DNA of 10,596 nt. Origin: an uncultured Eubacteriales bacterium. GTDB lineage: Bacteria > Bacillota > Clostridia > Christensenellales > DTU072. The stretch is from NCBI GenBank assembly GCA_902766325.1, contig CACXDF010000213.1, forward strand, positions 1 through 10,596. Direction: 5' to 3'. Under the pieces are notes generated by a model. It was not told where the DNA came from and did not search any database. It saw only the letters and a list, made by a program, of their open reading frames with translations. The position numbers and the translations under genes are program-made. This document shows positions 1 to 7,775 of the stretch, one piece after another; the stretch's first letter is position 1; every line of letters starts with the position of its first letter.

Positions 1-854
1 ACGAATTTTCTTCTCAGTCCGAGCGTGGCGATCTCTTTATCGGCGAAGTCGTACATAGCTTGCGGACCGCACATGAAGATGGAGTAGGGCTCGCCTTCGG
101 GAGCGTACTTTTTGATGAGCTCGGCGGTAATAAAACCGTGTTCGCAACCTTCCGCTTCTTCGTTACTGAGGACGTTGACAAGACGAAACTTATCGCATTT
201 TTTCTCGATATCGGAGAACTCTTTCAAAAACAGTACGTCCGCTTTGGTACGACTGCCGTACAGGAGGGTCAGTTCCGCGTCTTCGTCGCCGTCGGCGATG
301 GCCTTAGCGAGCGAGAAGAAAGGAGTGATACCGCTGCCGCCGGCAAGACCGATGATCTTTTTGGCGTCGCGGAGCGGTTCGTAAGTGAAGTCTCCGAGCG
401 GGGCGGAGGCGACTACTTCGGTACCGACGCACCAGTTATCGAGAATGTAGTTTGTGGCGAGACCGCCGTCGACGCGCTTGATAGTGAGCGTGTACTTTCC
501 TTCCAACGACTCCTTGGGAGAGGAAGAAAGAGAGTAGGGACGCGTAACGGTCGCCTGGCCGATCTTCAGCGTTAACGAAAGGTATTGACCGGCCGCAAAG
601 TAGGCGAGGGAAGTCGTACCTTTGGACGCGTCGGGCACGAAAACGAACGTTTTGACGTCGGCGCTGTGTTCGATGATCTTATCTACTTTTAAGAACTGCC
701 GTTTCGGATGAAGCGCCGCGGCGAGTTGATTGGGCTTATAAGAACCGAGCGGGGGCAAAGGTTTTGCTTCCGCGCTTTCTATTTTTTGTTTACGGATCCC
801 GTCCATTTTCAGGAATTTGATGGGATTGATGGTACGAAGATTGGGCTTGGACAT
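1..854 (-). CDS. Ferredoxin-NADP reductase-like FAD-binding oxidoreductase (partial, 3' end outside window)
   Basis: The 284 visible codons read as a ferredoxin-NADP reductase-fold flavoprotein. The FAD-binding barrel runs from about residue 52 to 155 and has the flavin motif RPYSLSSSP at 105-113. The NAD(P)-binding domain has GGSGITPF at 172-179 and a C-terminal CGPQAMY at 262-268. In this family these domains move electrons between NAD(P)H and a partner through FAD; a 2Fe-2S domain often follows, but the 3' end is beyond the left edge. The first 50 or so residues are a basic and proline-containing extension ahead of the usual domain start. The ATG at 854 is chosen because it overlaps the stop of the upstream gene by one base (TAATG) and follows a strong AAGGAGG site; an internal Met at residue 18 lacks that support. 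The tight coupling suggests it is the electron donor for the neighbouring flavoenzyme (inference). Confidence 0.88.
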   Translation of the reverse strand, partial: MSKPNLRTINPIKFLKMDGIRKQKIESAEAKPLPPLGSYKPNQLAAALHPKRQFLKVDKIIEHSADVKTFVFVPDASKGTTSLAYFAAGQYLSLTLKIGQATVTRPYSLSSSPKESLEGKYTLTIKRVDGGLATNYILDNWCVGTEVVASAPLGDFTYEPLRDAKKIIGLAGGSGITPFFSLAKAIADGDEDAELTLLYGSRTKADVLFLKEFSDIEKKCDKFRLVNVLSNEEAEGCEHGFITAELIKKYAPEGEPYSIFMCGPQAMYDFADKEIATLGLRRKF

Positions 855-2377
855 TAGTTATTCCCTCCTTCTTTGATTTTTTTTGCGACTCTTGCGCCGG
901 CGGAACAGCCCGTCAGATAAGCGCAACTGAAGCCGTCGCCCATAACGCCGTGTCCGCCGCAGAAGGTAAGTCCCGGGATGGTATATTCGCGCGCTTCGCA
1001 TTGGGTACGCATGACGACGTTATCCCAGTCGGAAGACTTATAGCCGTAGATGGTGCCTTCCGGCGTGCCGAGATACCGCGCGAAGGTAACGGGCGTCGCG
1101 ACGGAGATCTCTTCAATGTGGGACTGAATGTCCAGTCCCATCAGCTTTTCGTAATCTTCGATATACTTTTTCGCAAGGTCGTTCTTGTACTTCTTGTAGT
1201 TTTCGGGCGTCAGATCCTTCGGTACGTCGCTGCCGAAAATAGGCATAGTAAAGAACATCGTGCAGGTACCTTCGGGAGAACTGTCCGGAATGACCATGTT
1301 CAGACAGTTGACGATATAAAGGCTGCCTTCCGCGCGTTTATCCCATTGCTTACGGGAGTCGGCTTCGCTCATGACGAATACGGTGTAGTCTTTGATACCC
1401 AGTTCTTCCGCTGTGCAATCGAGACCGAGATAGATGGTGGCGACCGAAATGCCGAATTCTCGCGCGTTGGCCAGTTTCAGGTCGGTTTGCGGAACGGCTT
1501 TCGGGTCGGACATATTGAAGACGTTATGCGGGATTACGTTACTGATCACTTCTTTCGCGTAGTACTTCTTATCGCCGACGGCAACGCCGATAACGCGCTT
1601 TGTTTCGTCGTATAAAAATTCGGTCACTTCGCTGTTATAGAAGATATCGCCGCCGTGGTCGAGGATGACTTTGCAGAGAGAAAGCGAAAGCTCGTGCGAT
1701 CTGCGATAGGGCATAGCCGCGCCTTCTTTGATGTAGCCGGTGATCATAGACAGATAGTGCATACAGTTGAGTTCGTCGCACGGTACGCCCAGGTATCCCC
1801 AGTAGGTCTCCAGGATACGGCGCGCCTTTTCCGGAATGCCGAGAGCGATCATGACTTCGTTGACGGAGCTGGATGCGGTACGAAGGAAATCACCGTATTT
1901 GGCTGCCATAACCAGCTTGTTCGGGTTCCCTTTCTTCTGTTCTACGTAAGCGAGCGCTTTATTGTTCTTTTCTGCCAGCATCAAAAACGCATAAACGGAT
2001 TCTCTGCAACCCGGCACCGCCGCTTCCATTGAGTCGCAAAAGCCTTCGATACTGCCGGACAGCGTTACGTCGTAGCCGTTTTCGCCTTTAACGATAGCGC
2101 GGTAGGGATTATATTCGTATCTCCAGTCGATATCGGCGCCTAAATCGTCGAGCGCTTTATAGACTTTACCCGGGGTGTCCTTAGTGCCTACGCTGCATAG
2201 TTCGTGCAAAGACGGTTCGAACTCGAAACGTCCGCGGGAAAAGCTCGTCGCGCATCCGCCGGGCAGATTATGCTTTTCGAGCAGTAGTGTTTTCAGACCG
2301 CTTTTCGCCGTTGTGGCCGCCGCGGCCAAACCGCCGTTTCCGGCGCCGACGACGATAACGTCGTACTTATTGTTCAT
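854..2377 (-). CDS. Phytoene-desaturase/retinol-saturase-like NAD(P)/FAD-dependent oxidoreductase
   Basis: This 507-residue protein has the hallmarks of the COG1233 flavoenzyme family (phytoene dehydrogenase and all-trans-retinol 13,14-reductase relatives). The N-terminal dinucleotide-binding motif is VVGAGNGGLAAA (residues 9-20), with the ribose-binding Glu at 34 in LLLEKH. It is followed by a GGCATSFSRGRFEFE segment typical of the family, and the C-terminal FAD-binding end is IPGLTFCGGHGVMGDG. Length is normal for the family and no membrane segment is evident. These enzymes insert or saturate carbon-carbon double bonds, but the substrate cannot be read from sequence. There are no other carotenoid genes in the window, so a carotenoid role is not supported. 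The ATG at 2377 has AAGGAGG seven bases upstream and a good promoter before that. It is the first gene of a two-gene operon with the ferredoxin-reductase-like gene, so an NAD(P)H-fed reductase role is plausible. Confidence 0.88.
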   Translation of the reverse strand: MNNKYDVIVVGAGNGGLAAAATTAKSGLKTLLLEKHNLPGGCATSFSRGRFEFEPSLHELCSVGTKDTPGKVYKALDDLGADIDWRYEYNPYRAIVKGENGYDVTLSGSIEGFCDSMEAAVPGCRESVYAFLMLAEKNNKALAYVEQKKGNPNKLVMAAKYGDFLRTASSSVNEVMIALGIPEKARRILETYWGYLGVPCDELNCMHYLSMITGYIKEGAAMPYRRSHELSLSLCKVILDHGGDIFYNSEVTEFLYDETKRVIGVAVGDKKYYAKEVISNVIPHNVFNMSDPKAVPQTDLKLANAREFGISVATIYLGLDCTAEELGIKDYTVFVMSEADSRKQWDKRAEGSLYIVNCLNMVIPDSSPEGTCTMFFTMPIFGSDVPKDLTPENYKKYKNDLAKKYIEDYEKLMGLDIQSHIEEISVATPVTFARYLGTPEGTIYGYKSSDWDNVVMRTQCEAREYTIPGLTFCGGHGVMGDGFSCAYLTGCSAGARVAKKIKEGGNN

Positions 2378-2407
2378 TATGATTCCTCCTTAAATAGGTA
2401 TAAAATA

Positions 2408-2436
2408 ATTTTAGCATATCTTTATTGCGTTTGCAA
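2408..2436 (-). promoter_or_regulatory. Sigma-A-type promoter of the flavoenzyme operon
   Basis: Read on the minus strand, TTGCAA (2436-2431) and TAAAAT (2413-2408) are separated by exactly 17 bases, close to the consensus TTGACA/TATAAT. Transcription would start near 2401, leaving a leader of about 24 bases that contains the AAGGAGG ribosome binding site of the 507-residue flavoenzyme. Confidence 0.65.
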
Positions 2437-2457
2437 CAGGCATTTTGATCGAAAAAG

Positions 2458-2482
2458 GGCTTTTCCGACGGCATGGCTTTTC
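2458..2482 (+). repeat. Direct repeat GGCTTTTC in the divergent intergenic region
   Basis: The 8-mer GGCTTTTC occurs at 2458-2465 and again at 2475-2482, 17 bases start to start. The first copy also closes the short inverted repeat GAAAA-N5-TTTTC (2451-2465). The repeats lie upstream of both divergent promoters, where an operator shared by the flavoenzyme operon and the transporter could sit. Function is inference; chance repetition in a T-rich region is possible. Confidence 0.3.
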
Positions 2483-2492
2483 GGTTTCCGTC

Positions 2493-2521
2493 TTGACGAG
2501 TCCGCGCTTTTTTGGTAAAGT
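2493..2521 (+). promoter_or_regulatory. Candidate promoter of the MFS transporter gene
   Basis: TTGACG (2493-2498) is followed after 17 bases by TAAAGT (2516-2521), a good -35 with a moderate -10. TATAAA directly after it (2521-2526) would be a better -10 but sits 22 bases from the -35 box. The start would be near 2528, giving a leader of about 34 bases with AAGGAG at 2548-2553. Confidence 0.45.
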
Positions 2522-2561
2522 ATAAATATACGTACAACGGTTAATATAAGGAGCGATCGTT

Positions 2562-3884
2562 ATGGAAAAAAAGTGTACCCCTTTGAGTGCGAGAGTATGG
2601 GTCAGCGCCGTGTTGTTCGGCTTCGTCGGACAGATCGCATGGGTGGTGGAAAATATGTATTTCGCCACGCTTGCGCAGGACATTTTCGCCAATTCCGGGC
2701 GTTCCGATCTGTCGTACGTCGTCACAACACTAATGGTTATTTTTTCGGCTGTCTTCGCCACGGCGACCACTATCGTTGCGGGAGGAATATGCGATCGGGT
2801 CGGCAAAAGAAAGCCTTTCGTCGCGTACGGCTATATCGTTTGGGGACTGACCATCATGATCTTTGCGTTCCTGCCTATGAAGGCGGAAGGGAAAACGATC
2901 GGACTGATCGCTTTTCTTCTGATCGCTTTCGATTGCCTTATGACGGTAGCCGGATCGACCGCCAACGACGCCGCCTTCAATACCTGGGTAGCCGACGTGA
3001 CCGATCCGACCAATCGCGGCAAAGTCAATTCAGTTCTGTCCGTTCTGCCCGTTTTCGCCACCATCGTCATTTTTATCGGCCTCGGGTCGCTGTATAGTTC
3101 CGAAAAGGAGAGCAACTGGCTCTTTTTCGTTGTTCTCGGAGCCATCCCCATCGTCAGCGGCGTGCTCGCGATCTTTTTGATGAAAGACAGCAAAGATATC
3201 GTCAAAAATTCCAATCCGGACTATATAAAAGAGATTTTTTACGGGTTTAAAAAAGAAGCCGTCGTCGGAAACAAAATGATGTACGTCTGTTTGACGGCGT
3301 TGTGCGTTCTCGGTATTGCCCAACAGACGTTCTTTTCGTACCTTATCAACTACGTTCAAAATACTCTCGGCGTAAAAGACTTTTTTATTCCGCTCGCCGT
3401 TATCGTATTTGGTTCCGCCGTTATTACGGGCGCTTGCGGCGCGTTTTATGACAAACTCGGCAGAAAGCATTTTTACTTTCCGCTCCTTTTATGCGTGATC
3501 GTAGGCACGCTCCTTTTATATCTTGTCAAGTTTACCGGAGCGAACCTCGTTATTCTGTACGTGTTCGCCACCCTTATGATGGGCGGGATATTGTCTTTGT
3601 CCGGCGCGCTCGTTTCTACCTTTCAGGACTATATTCCCAAAGGATACGAGGGTCGTTATCAGGGAGTCAGGATGTGTTTTACCGTTATGATCCCCATGAT
3701 CATCGGGCCACTTGTTTCTATGTGTATCGGTCTTAACGCTATGGGAGAGGGCGGCGCCGATTTCGCGCCCCCGTTCGAGATTTTTCTTGCGGCGACCGTT
3801 ATCGCGACGTTGACGGCGATCCCGCTTTGGTTCGTCCGGAAAGACGCCGATTCGTTGAGAAATCGTTTGCAAAGGACAGAGTAA
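2562..3884 (+). CDS. MFS transporter, MelB/SLC45-like
   Basis: The 440-residue product is strongly hydrophobic throughout, consistent with a 12-helix major facilitator in the cytoplasmic membrane. The loop between helices 2 and 3 carries the MFS signature as GGICDRVGKRKPF (residues 74-86). A conserved-looking polar stretch, TANDAAFNTWVADVTDPTNRGK (133-154), resembles the sugar-cation symporter (GPH/MelB) and SLC45 branches, and the second half repeats the signature as FYDKLGRKH. The substrate cannot be assigned. The ATG at 2562 has AAGGAG eight bases upstream. The gene is divergent from the flavoenzyme operon, so it may move a substrate or product of that pathway, but the only evidence is adjacency. 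No terminator follows, and the promoter of the next operon overlaps its last codons, so readthrough into the response regulator gene is likely. Confidence 0.88.
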   Translation: MEKKCTPLSARVWVSAVLFGFVGQIAWVVENMYFATLAQDIFANSGRSDLSYVVTTLMVIFSAVFATATTIVAGGICDRVGKRKPFVAYGYIVWGLTIMIFAFLPMKAEGKTIGLIAFLLIAFDCLMTVAGSTANDAAFNTWVADVTDPTNRGKVNSVLSVLPVFATIVIFIGLGSLYSSEKESNWLFFVVLGAIPIVSGVLAIFLMKDSKDIVKNSNPDYIKEIFYGFKKEAVVGNKMMYVCLTALCVLGIAQQTFFSYLINYVQNTLGVKDFFIPLAVIVFGSAVITGACGAFYDKLGRKHFYFPLLLCVIVGTLLLYLVKFTGANLVILYVFATLMMGGILSLSGALVSTFQDYIPKGYEGRYQGVRMCFTVMIPMIIGPLVSMCIGLNAMGEGGADFAPPFEIFLAATVIATLTAIPLWFVRKDADSLRNRLQRTE

Positions 3885-3896
3885 TTTATATATAAT
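3867..3896 (+). promoter_or_regulatory. Promoter of the response regulator-kinase-SGNH lipoprotein operon
   Basis: TTGCAA (3867-3872) lies inside the last codons of the transporter gene, and a perfect TATAAT (3891-3896) follows after 18 bases. Transcription would start near 3903, giving a leader of about 73 bases before the ATG at 3976. The operon can therefore be expressed independently of the transporter. Confidence 0.65.
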
Positions 3897-3917
3897 TAAG
3901 GTTGTTAACTTATTATA

Positions 3918-3942
3918 GAAGCAAGATGCTTCGATCCGAAGC
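3918..3942 (+). repeat. GAAGC-N5-GCTTC-N5-GAAGC leader element
   Basis: Three arms are spaced exactly five bases apart: GAAGC (3918-3922), GCTTC (3928-3932) and GAAGC (3938-3942). The middle arm can pair with either outer arm, so in RNA two hairpins are mutually exclusive. In DNA the outer arms form a direct repeat GAAGCAA with a 20-bp period, two helical turns. It lies in the predicted leader of the response regulator operon. It could be an autoregulatory operator or a simple RNA switch; neither is proven. Confidence 0.4.
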
Positions 3943-3975
3943 AAAAACACTATCTGAAAAGTGAGGTGCGAAATT

Positions 3976-4647
3976 ATGAACATTCTTTTGGTTGAAGACG
4001 AAAAAACGCTGTCCGACGCGCTCGTACACATTTTGAAAAAAGAAAAATACACGGTAGACGCCGCCTATGACGGAGAACAGGGCCTCGAAATGGGACTTAC
4101 CGGCCGTTACGACGTTATTCTTCTCGATATCATGATGCCGAAAATGAACGGTTATGCCGTGCTTGAGAATCTGCGGAAAGAGGGCGTCTCCACACCCGTT
4201 CTTATTCTGACCGCCCGGAATCTGACCAGCGAAAAAGTCAAAGGTCTCGATATGGGCGCCGACGACTACCTTGCAAAGCCTTTCTCCACGAGCGAACTTC
4301 TTGCCCGTATCCGCGCGTTGCTGCGCAGAAAGACGGACGTCATCAACACCAACGAATTGACTTTCGGCGATATCACGCTGAACCTATCCAATTTCGAGTT
4401 GTCTTGCGGAAGCAAAAAAGTAAACGTCTCACTCAAAGAAAGCGAGATACTTCGTTACTTCCTGACTCGTCCCAATTTTGTGGTGACCAAGGACGAACTC
4501 ATCATTAAATTATGGGGATACGACTCCGACGTGGAATACAATAATATCGAAGTATATATATCTTTTCTCCGTAAAAAGCTGTCTTTTATCGGCGCGAAAA
4601 CAGGTATATCCACCGTCCGCGGCGTAGGGTATAAACTGGAGGCTTAA
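3976..4647 (+). CDS. OmpR/PhoB-family response regulator
   Basis: This 223-residue protein has a receiver domain at about residues 1-118 and a winged-helix DNA-binding domain at about 127-222. Receiver landmarks are the acidic pair Glu7/Asp8, the phosphoacceptor Asp51 in LLDIMMPKMNG, Thr79 in LTA, and Lys101 in LAKPF. The C-terminal domain ends in the characteristic TVRGVGYKLE. It is expected to be a cytoplasmic transcription factor phosphorylated by the kinase encoded next. The ATG at 3976 is preferred over the in-frame GTG at 3961 because the AGGTG ribosome binding site (3964-3968) lies seven bases before it and the protein then starts MNILLVEDE as usual. Its stop overlaps the kinase start (TAATG), indicating coupled translation. 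Target genes are not visible, apart from possible autoregulation through the leader repeats. Confidence 0.95.
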   Translation: MNILLVEDEKTLSDALVHILKKEKYTVDAAYDGEQGLEMGLTGRYDVILLDIMMPKMNGYAVLENLRKEGVSTPVLILTARNLTSEKVKGLDMGADDYLAKPFSTSELLARIRALLRRKTDVINTNELTFGDITLNLSNFELSCGSKKVNVSLKESEILRYFLTRPNFVVTKDELIIKLWGYDSDVEYNNIEVYISFLRKKLSFIGAKTGISTVRGVGYKLEA

Positions 4648-5930
4648 TGTTTAAAAAGATCCTCCTTCGGTCTATTCTCAATCAGACTGTTCTATTGATC
4701 GTCTTATTGTCGCTCATTTTTACCATCGTGGGCGTATACGACTATCAACAAATGAAGGAGACTTTGAAAAAGAATCTGGATAGAGCCGAGACGATCCAGT
4801 TTTACGAATACTTTCCGGAAGAGGGCAAAAAGAGTCCTGTCCGCTTTGAAAAGAAGATAGCCGCCATATACGTATGGAAGAACTCTTTGAATATAATGAT
4901 CTCCAATCCCGATTTCTGCCCGGAAGAGATCAAAGAAGATATCGTATCGACCGCGGCGGCGAGCGGAGAAGGACAGATAGCAAAGGATGGTTATTATATC
5001 GCGTACAGGAAGACCCCTACCGAAAAGGGGACGATGATCTACGTATTTGATTTTACCGAAGAGTACTTTGCGTATCGAAACAGCGTTATTCTGATCGTCA
5101 TGCTCGCCTTGATGGTCTCTACGCTCGTTATCTTTTTCAGTATTTATTTTACGAAAAGAAACATGGCGCCGATGCGTATGGCTTTCGAGAAGCAAAAAGA
5201 ACTGATTGCCAACGCCTCGCACGAACTGAAAACTCCTCTTACCATCATCAGCACGCAGACCTCCATCGTCAGTACCTTTGACGAACTGTCCGAAGAGCAC
5301 AGAAAGTGGGTGGAGGGAATAGACGAACAGGTAGTAAGGATGCGTACGCTCGTCAACGAAATGTTGGAGCTGGCGCGTTTCGAGGCCGTTCGTAACGAAG
5401 ACAATTTTTGCATTTTCAATATGAGGGAACTGGTCGACAAAGTAGTCCTGGGCATCGAGGCGCTCGCATTCGAGGCGGGTGTGGAATGCAAGACGAACGC
5501 CGTCGATCGCGCGATGGTCTGCGCCGATCCGCAGGGTATGGAAAAAGTAATCTATACTTTGCTGGAAAACGCCGTCAAGTACACCCCGCGCGGAGAGCAT
5601 ATTTTTATCCGTCTGTACGTAGAAGCGAACAAGGTGCTTTTCATCGTTCGTAATACGGGCGTTGCGCTCGCTGAAGACGAGATCCCGTTTTTGTTCGACC
5701 GCTTTTATCGCGGCGACAAATCCCATCCTTCCACAAATAATTTCGGTTTGGGTCTTGCCATTGCCGAAACCATCGTCGACGCGAACAAAGGCAAGATCGG
5801 CTGTAACAGCGTTGATAACGGCAAACAGAAATATACCGAATTTATTGTCAATTTGAAACAAGTATCCGATAAGCAAATTGCCAAAAAGGAAAGAAAAGAT
5901 GCAAAAAAGAATAAAAAATGTTGTCGGTAA
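4647..5930 (+). CDS. Two-transmembrane sensor histidine kinase
   Basis: This 427-residue membrane kinase is the cognate partner of the preceding regulator. A first membrane helix at about residues 11-30 and a second at about 146-168 bracket an extracellular sensor of about 110 residues with no recognisable fold. The dimerisation/phosphoacceptor helix has SHELKTP with His192. The catalytic domain shows the N box LLENAVKYTP (Asn308), a G1 segment RNTGVAL (about 335-341), the F box FDRFYRGD and the G2 box FGLGLAI. The usual Asp of the G1 box is Asn336 and the second Gly is missing; similar NTG variants occur in working Firmicutes kinases, so loss of activity should not be assumed. The C-terminus is a lysine-rich tail (about 411-427). 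GGAGG lies only four bases before the ATG, and the coding region overlaps the next gene by 32 bases. Confidence 0.93.
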   Translation: MFKKILLRSILNQTVLLIVLLSLIFTIVGVYDYQQMKETLKKNLDRAETIQFYEYFPEEGKKSPVRFEKKIAAIYVWKNSLNIMISNPDFCPEEIKEDIVSTAAASGEGQIAKDGYYIAYRKTPTEKGTMIYVFDFTEEYFAYRNSVILIVMLALMVSTLVIFFSIYFTKRNMAPMRMAFEKQKELIANASHELKTPLTIISTQTSIVSTFDELSEEHRKWVEGIDEQVVRMRTLVNEMLELARFEAVRNEDNFCIFNMRELVDKVVLGIEALAFEAGVECKTNAVDRAMVCADPQGMEKVIYTLLENAVKYTPRGEHIFIRLYVEANKVLFIVRNTGVALAEDEIPFLFDRFYRGDKSHPSTNNFGLGLAIAETIVDANKGKIGCNSVDNGKQKYTEFIVNLKQVSDKQIAKKERKDAKKNKKCCR

Positions 5931-7767
5931 AGCGATTCTTTCCGCTTTCGTTTTTTTGCTTGCTTTATCTTGTCTTGTGTCCTGCCATAAAAAGCCGGAA
6001 CAAACGGAAAAGCAAGCAACTTATCTTTTTTTGGGCGACTCCATTGCGGAAGCGCTTCTCGGTCCCGAACCTATTTCTGAACGTGACAGTTACGGATATT
6101 ATTCTATCGTCGGTCAAGTCAACGGCGCAAGGTATATCAATCGCGCCATTTCCGGTTTGACCACTATCGGCTTCAAAAACTCTCTGACGCGTAAAGGTTA
6201 TTTTGAAGAAGACGACGGCTTTTATCGAGAGTATTGGATCAAAGAAGCCGACGTCATTTTTATTTCTATGCTCGGTAACGATCTTCTCAGCCAATATATG
6301 GTCGACTATGCGATCGAAACGGGCGAACAGTCCACCGCCGCCGGAAAAGAAGTCGTTTCCGCCTCTTTTACCGAACGCATGACCGATCGCTGCATCCCCA
6401 ACGTCAACGTCGCTATGGACGCTATTTACGCGATCAATCCGGACGTTACCGTCATTTGGCAAACGCTCTATAATCCTTTTACGAACAATACCGTTTTGCT
6501 CGATGAAAAAGACTGGGCGCGGTACAACGAAGGCGTGGCCGACGGGAGGATCGACGGCAAGTATACTTTCCGGGATCTTGCCGATATCTTAGTCCGCGCC
6601 GTTAACGGCATCGTTTACGATTGGAAAGAGGCGCACCCGGATAAGAAGTTTTTTGTGTCCGACGTGAAGAGCGCGTTCGACGCCGTGTTCGAGGAAGATC
6701 AAGCCGCCGGCGAAAAATTGATTTTCAGCGACTGGATCCACCCGTCCGTTCAGGGGCACGCTTTGATCGCCGCCACTTTGGAAGACACCCTTTGTTCTCT
6801 CGGTCTTTCCGATAAGGCTAAAGCAGCGGAAAGGTATAAGCAACTCGTTCTGGATCGTACGGACAGGCTCTATCCCGATCTGCCCGCGGCAAAGTCCGCC
6901 GTATCGGCCGCAAGCGGTTTTTCCGCCGTTACTTCCGCGTACTTTACTTCGACCGCAAACGTTACGCCCACGTTAACGCGCAACGTGACGAAGTACGACG
7001 ACGGGTTTTTGGAAGAGGAGAAATTTTATTATCTTTCTTCGCTGAACTTATCCGGGGTGGAACTTGCCAATATTAAACCGAGACAATTCGTGGAGGAAAA
7101 TGAGATAGAAAAGGATGAATTCGTCGAAGGCCTGCTTGCATTGACCGACACTATGTTCCCCGACGGGATCAACGTGTTGAATCCGTTCGGATCTTACCTG
7201 TTTTTTTACGAAGACGGCACGTTCGAATTGTCGCTCACGCTGGATCGGAAAATCATCGGACTTGCGAATTCTTTGCTCCTAATCAATGACGTAAAAGATT
7301 TCGTTTCCGACTTTGACGTCGTTGATTTTTATAAAAACGAACCTTTCTGCGATTACAACACAACGTACGATATGTATTTTTCTCGTTTGTTCCCGGGCTT
7401 CGATATCACCGATCTGAAAAAGTCGATCGGACTTTTGTCTTCGGTCGGATGCACCTTATCCGGGGTGGATGTCGAAAGCGACGAATTCAAAACCTTTGCC
7501 GAGGCGCTGAAAACGACGGGAAAACTACCGGAGGACTTTGCTCTTCCGGAACAATTCGGGATTAAACTGAACGGCTACTATACCGTAAAGACGTTGGGAG
7601 AGGGGGAGGACGCCCGTCAGGTCGTCTATCTGAACCTCGTCCGCACCGGAAAGGACACCGTACCCATGTTCTGCGCGCTGTTGGGCGAAACGGACAAGGC
7701 CGATACTCTTTTGATGAAAATAGAATTCACTTCGATCAGAATCTTATTTGAATCTAAAAAAAATTAA
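5899..7767 (+). CDS. SGNH/GDSL hydrolase lipoprotein with an unassigned C-terminal region
   Basis: The 622-residue product begins with a basic, hydrophobic signal peptide ending in the lipobox LVSC, so Cys29 should be lipidated and the protein displayed outside the membrane. Residues about 40-300 form an SGNH hydrolase with every block present: LFLGDSIAE (Ser48), SGL (Gly86), LGNDL (Asn127) and DWIHPS (Asp278, His281). Such enzymes are esterases or deacetylases for acylated carbohydrates, lipids or peptidoglycan; the substrate here is unknown. Residues about 340-622 form a second region rich in aromatic and acidic residues that I do not recognise. The ATG at 5899 is chosen over an in-frame TTG at 5878 because an AAGGA site lies at a suitable distance and the signal peptide then starts normally. 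Overlap with the kinase gene suggests it belongs to that signalling operon, as an effector or accessory sensor. Confidence 0.88.
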   Translation: MQKRIKNVVGKAILSAFVFLLALSCLVSCHKKPEQTEKQATYLFLGDSIAEALLGPEPISERDSYGYYSIVGQVNGARYINRAISGLTTIGFKNSLTRKGYFEEDDGFYREYWIKEADVIFISMLGNDLLSQYMVDYAIETGEQSTAAGKEVVSASFTERMTDRCIPNVNVAMDAIYAINPDVTVIWQTLYNPFTNNTVLLDEKDWARYNEGVADGRIDGKYTFRDLADILVRAVNGIVYDWKEAHPDKKFFVSDVKSAFDAVFEEDQAAGEKLIFSDWIHPSVQGHALIAATLEDTLCSLGLSDKAKAAERYKQLVLDRTDRLYPDLPAAKSAVSAASGFSAVTSAYFTSTANVTPTLTRNVTKYDDGFLEEEKFYYLSSLNLSGVELANIKPRQFVEENEIEKDEFVEGLLALTDTMFPDGINVLNPFGSYLFFYEDGTFELSLTLDRKIIGLANSLLLINDVKDFVSDFDVVDFYKNEPFCDYNTTYDMYFSRLFPGFDITDLKKSIGLLSSVGCTLSGVDVESDEFKTFAEALKTTGKLPEDFALPEQFGIKLNGYYTVKTLGEGEDARQVVYLNLVRTGKDTVPMFCALLGETDKADTLLMKIEFTSIRILFESKKN

Positions 7768-7775
7768 ATTAGCTA

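Noticed and set aside
60..575. A 171-codon plus-strand open frame at the left edge
   Set aside because: It lies antisense to the ferredoxin-reductase-like gene, whose FAD and NAD(P) motifs are clear; the plus-strand product has no family features.
950..1615. A 221-codon plus-strand open frame inside the flavoenzyme gene
   Set aside because: It is antisense to a well-supported 507-residue oxidoreductase and shows no recognisable motif.
4704..5876. A 390-codon open frame antisense to the histidine kinase gene
   Set aside because: The sense strand encodes a kinase with all its motifs; the antisense frame is rich in Arg, His and Phe as expected of a shadow frame and has no domain or credible ribosome binding site.
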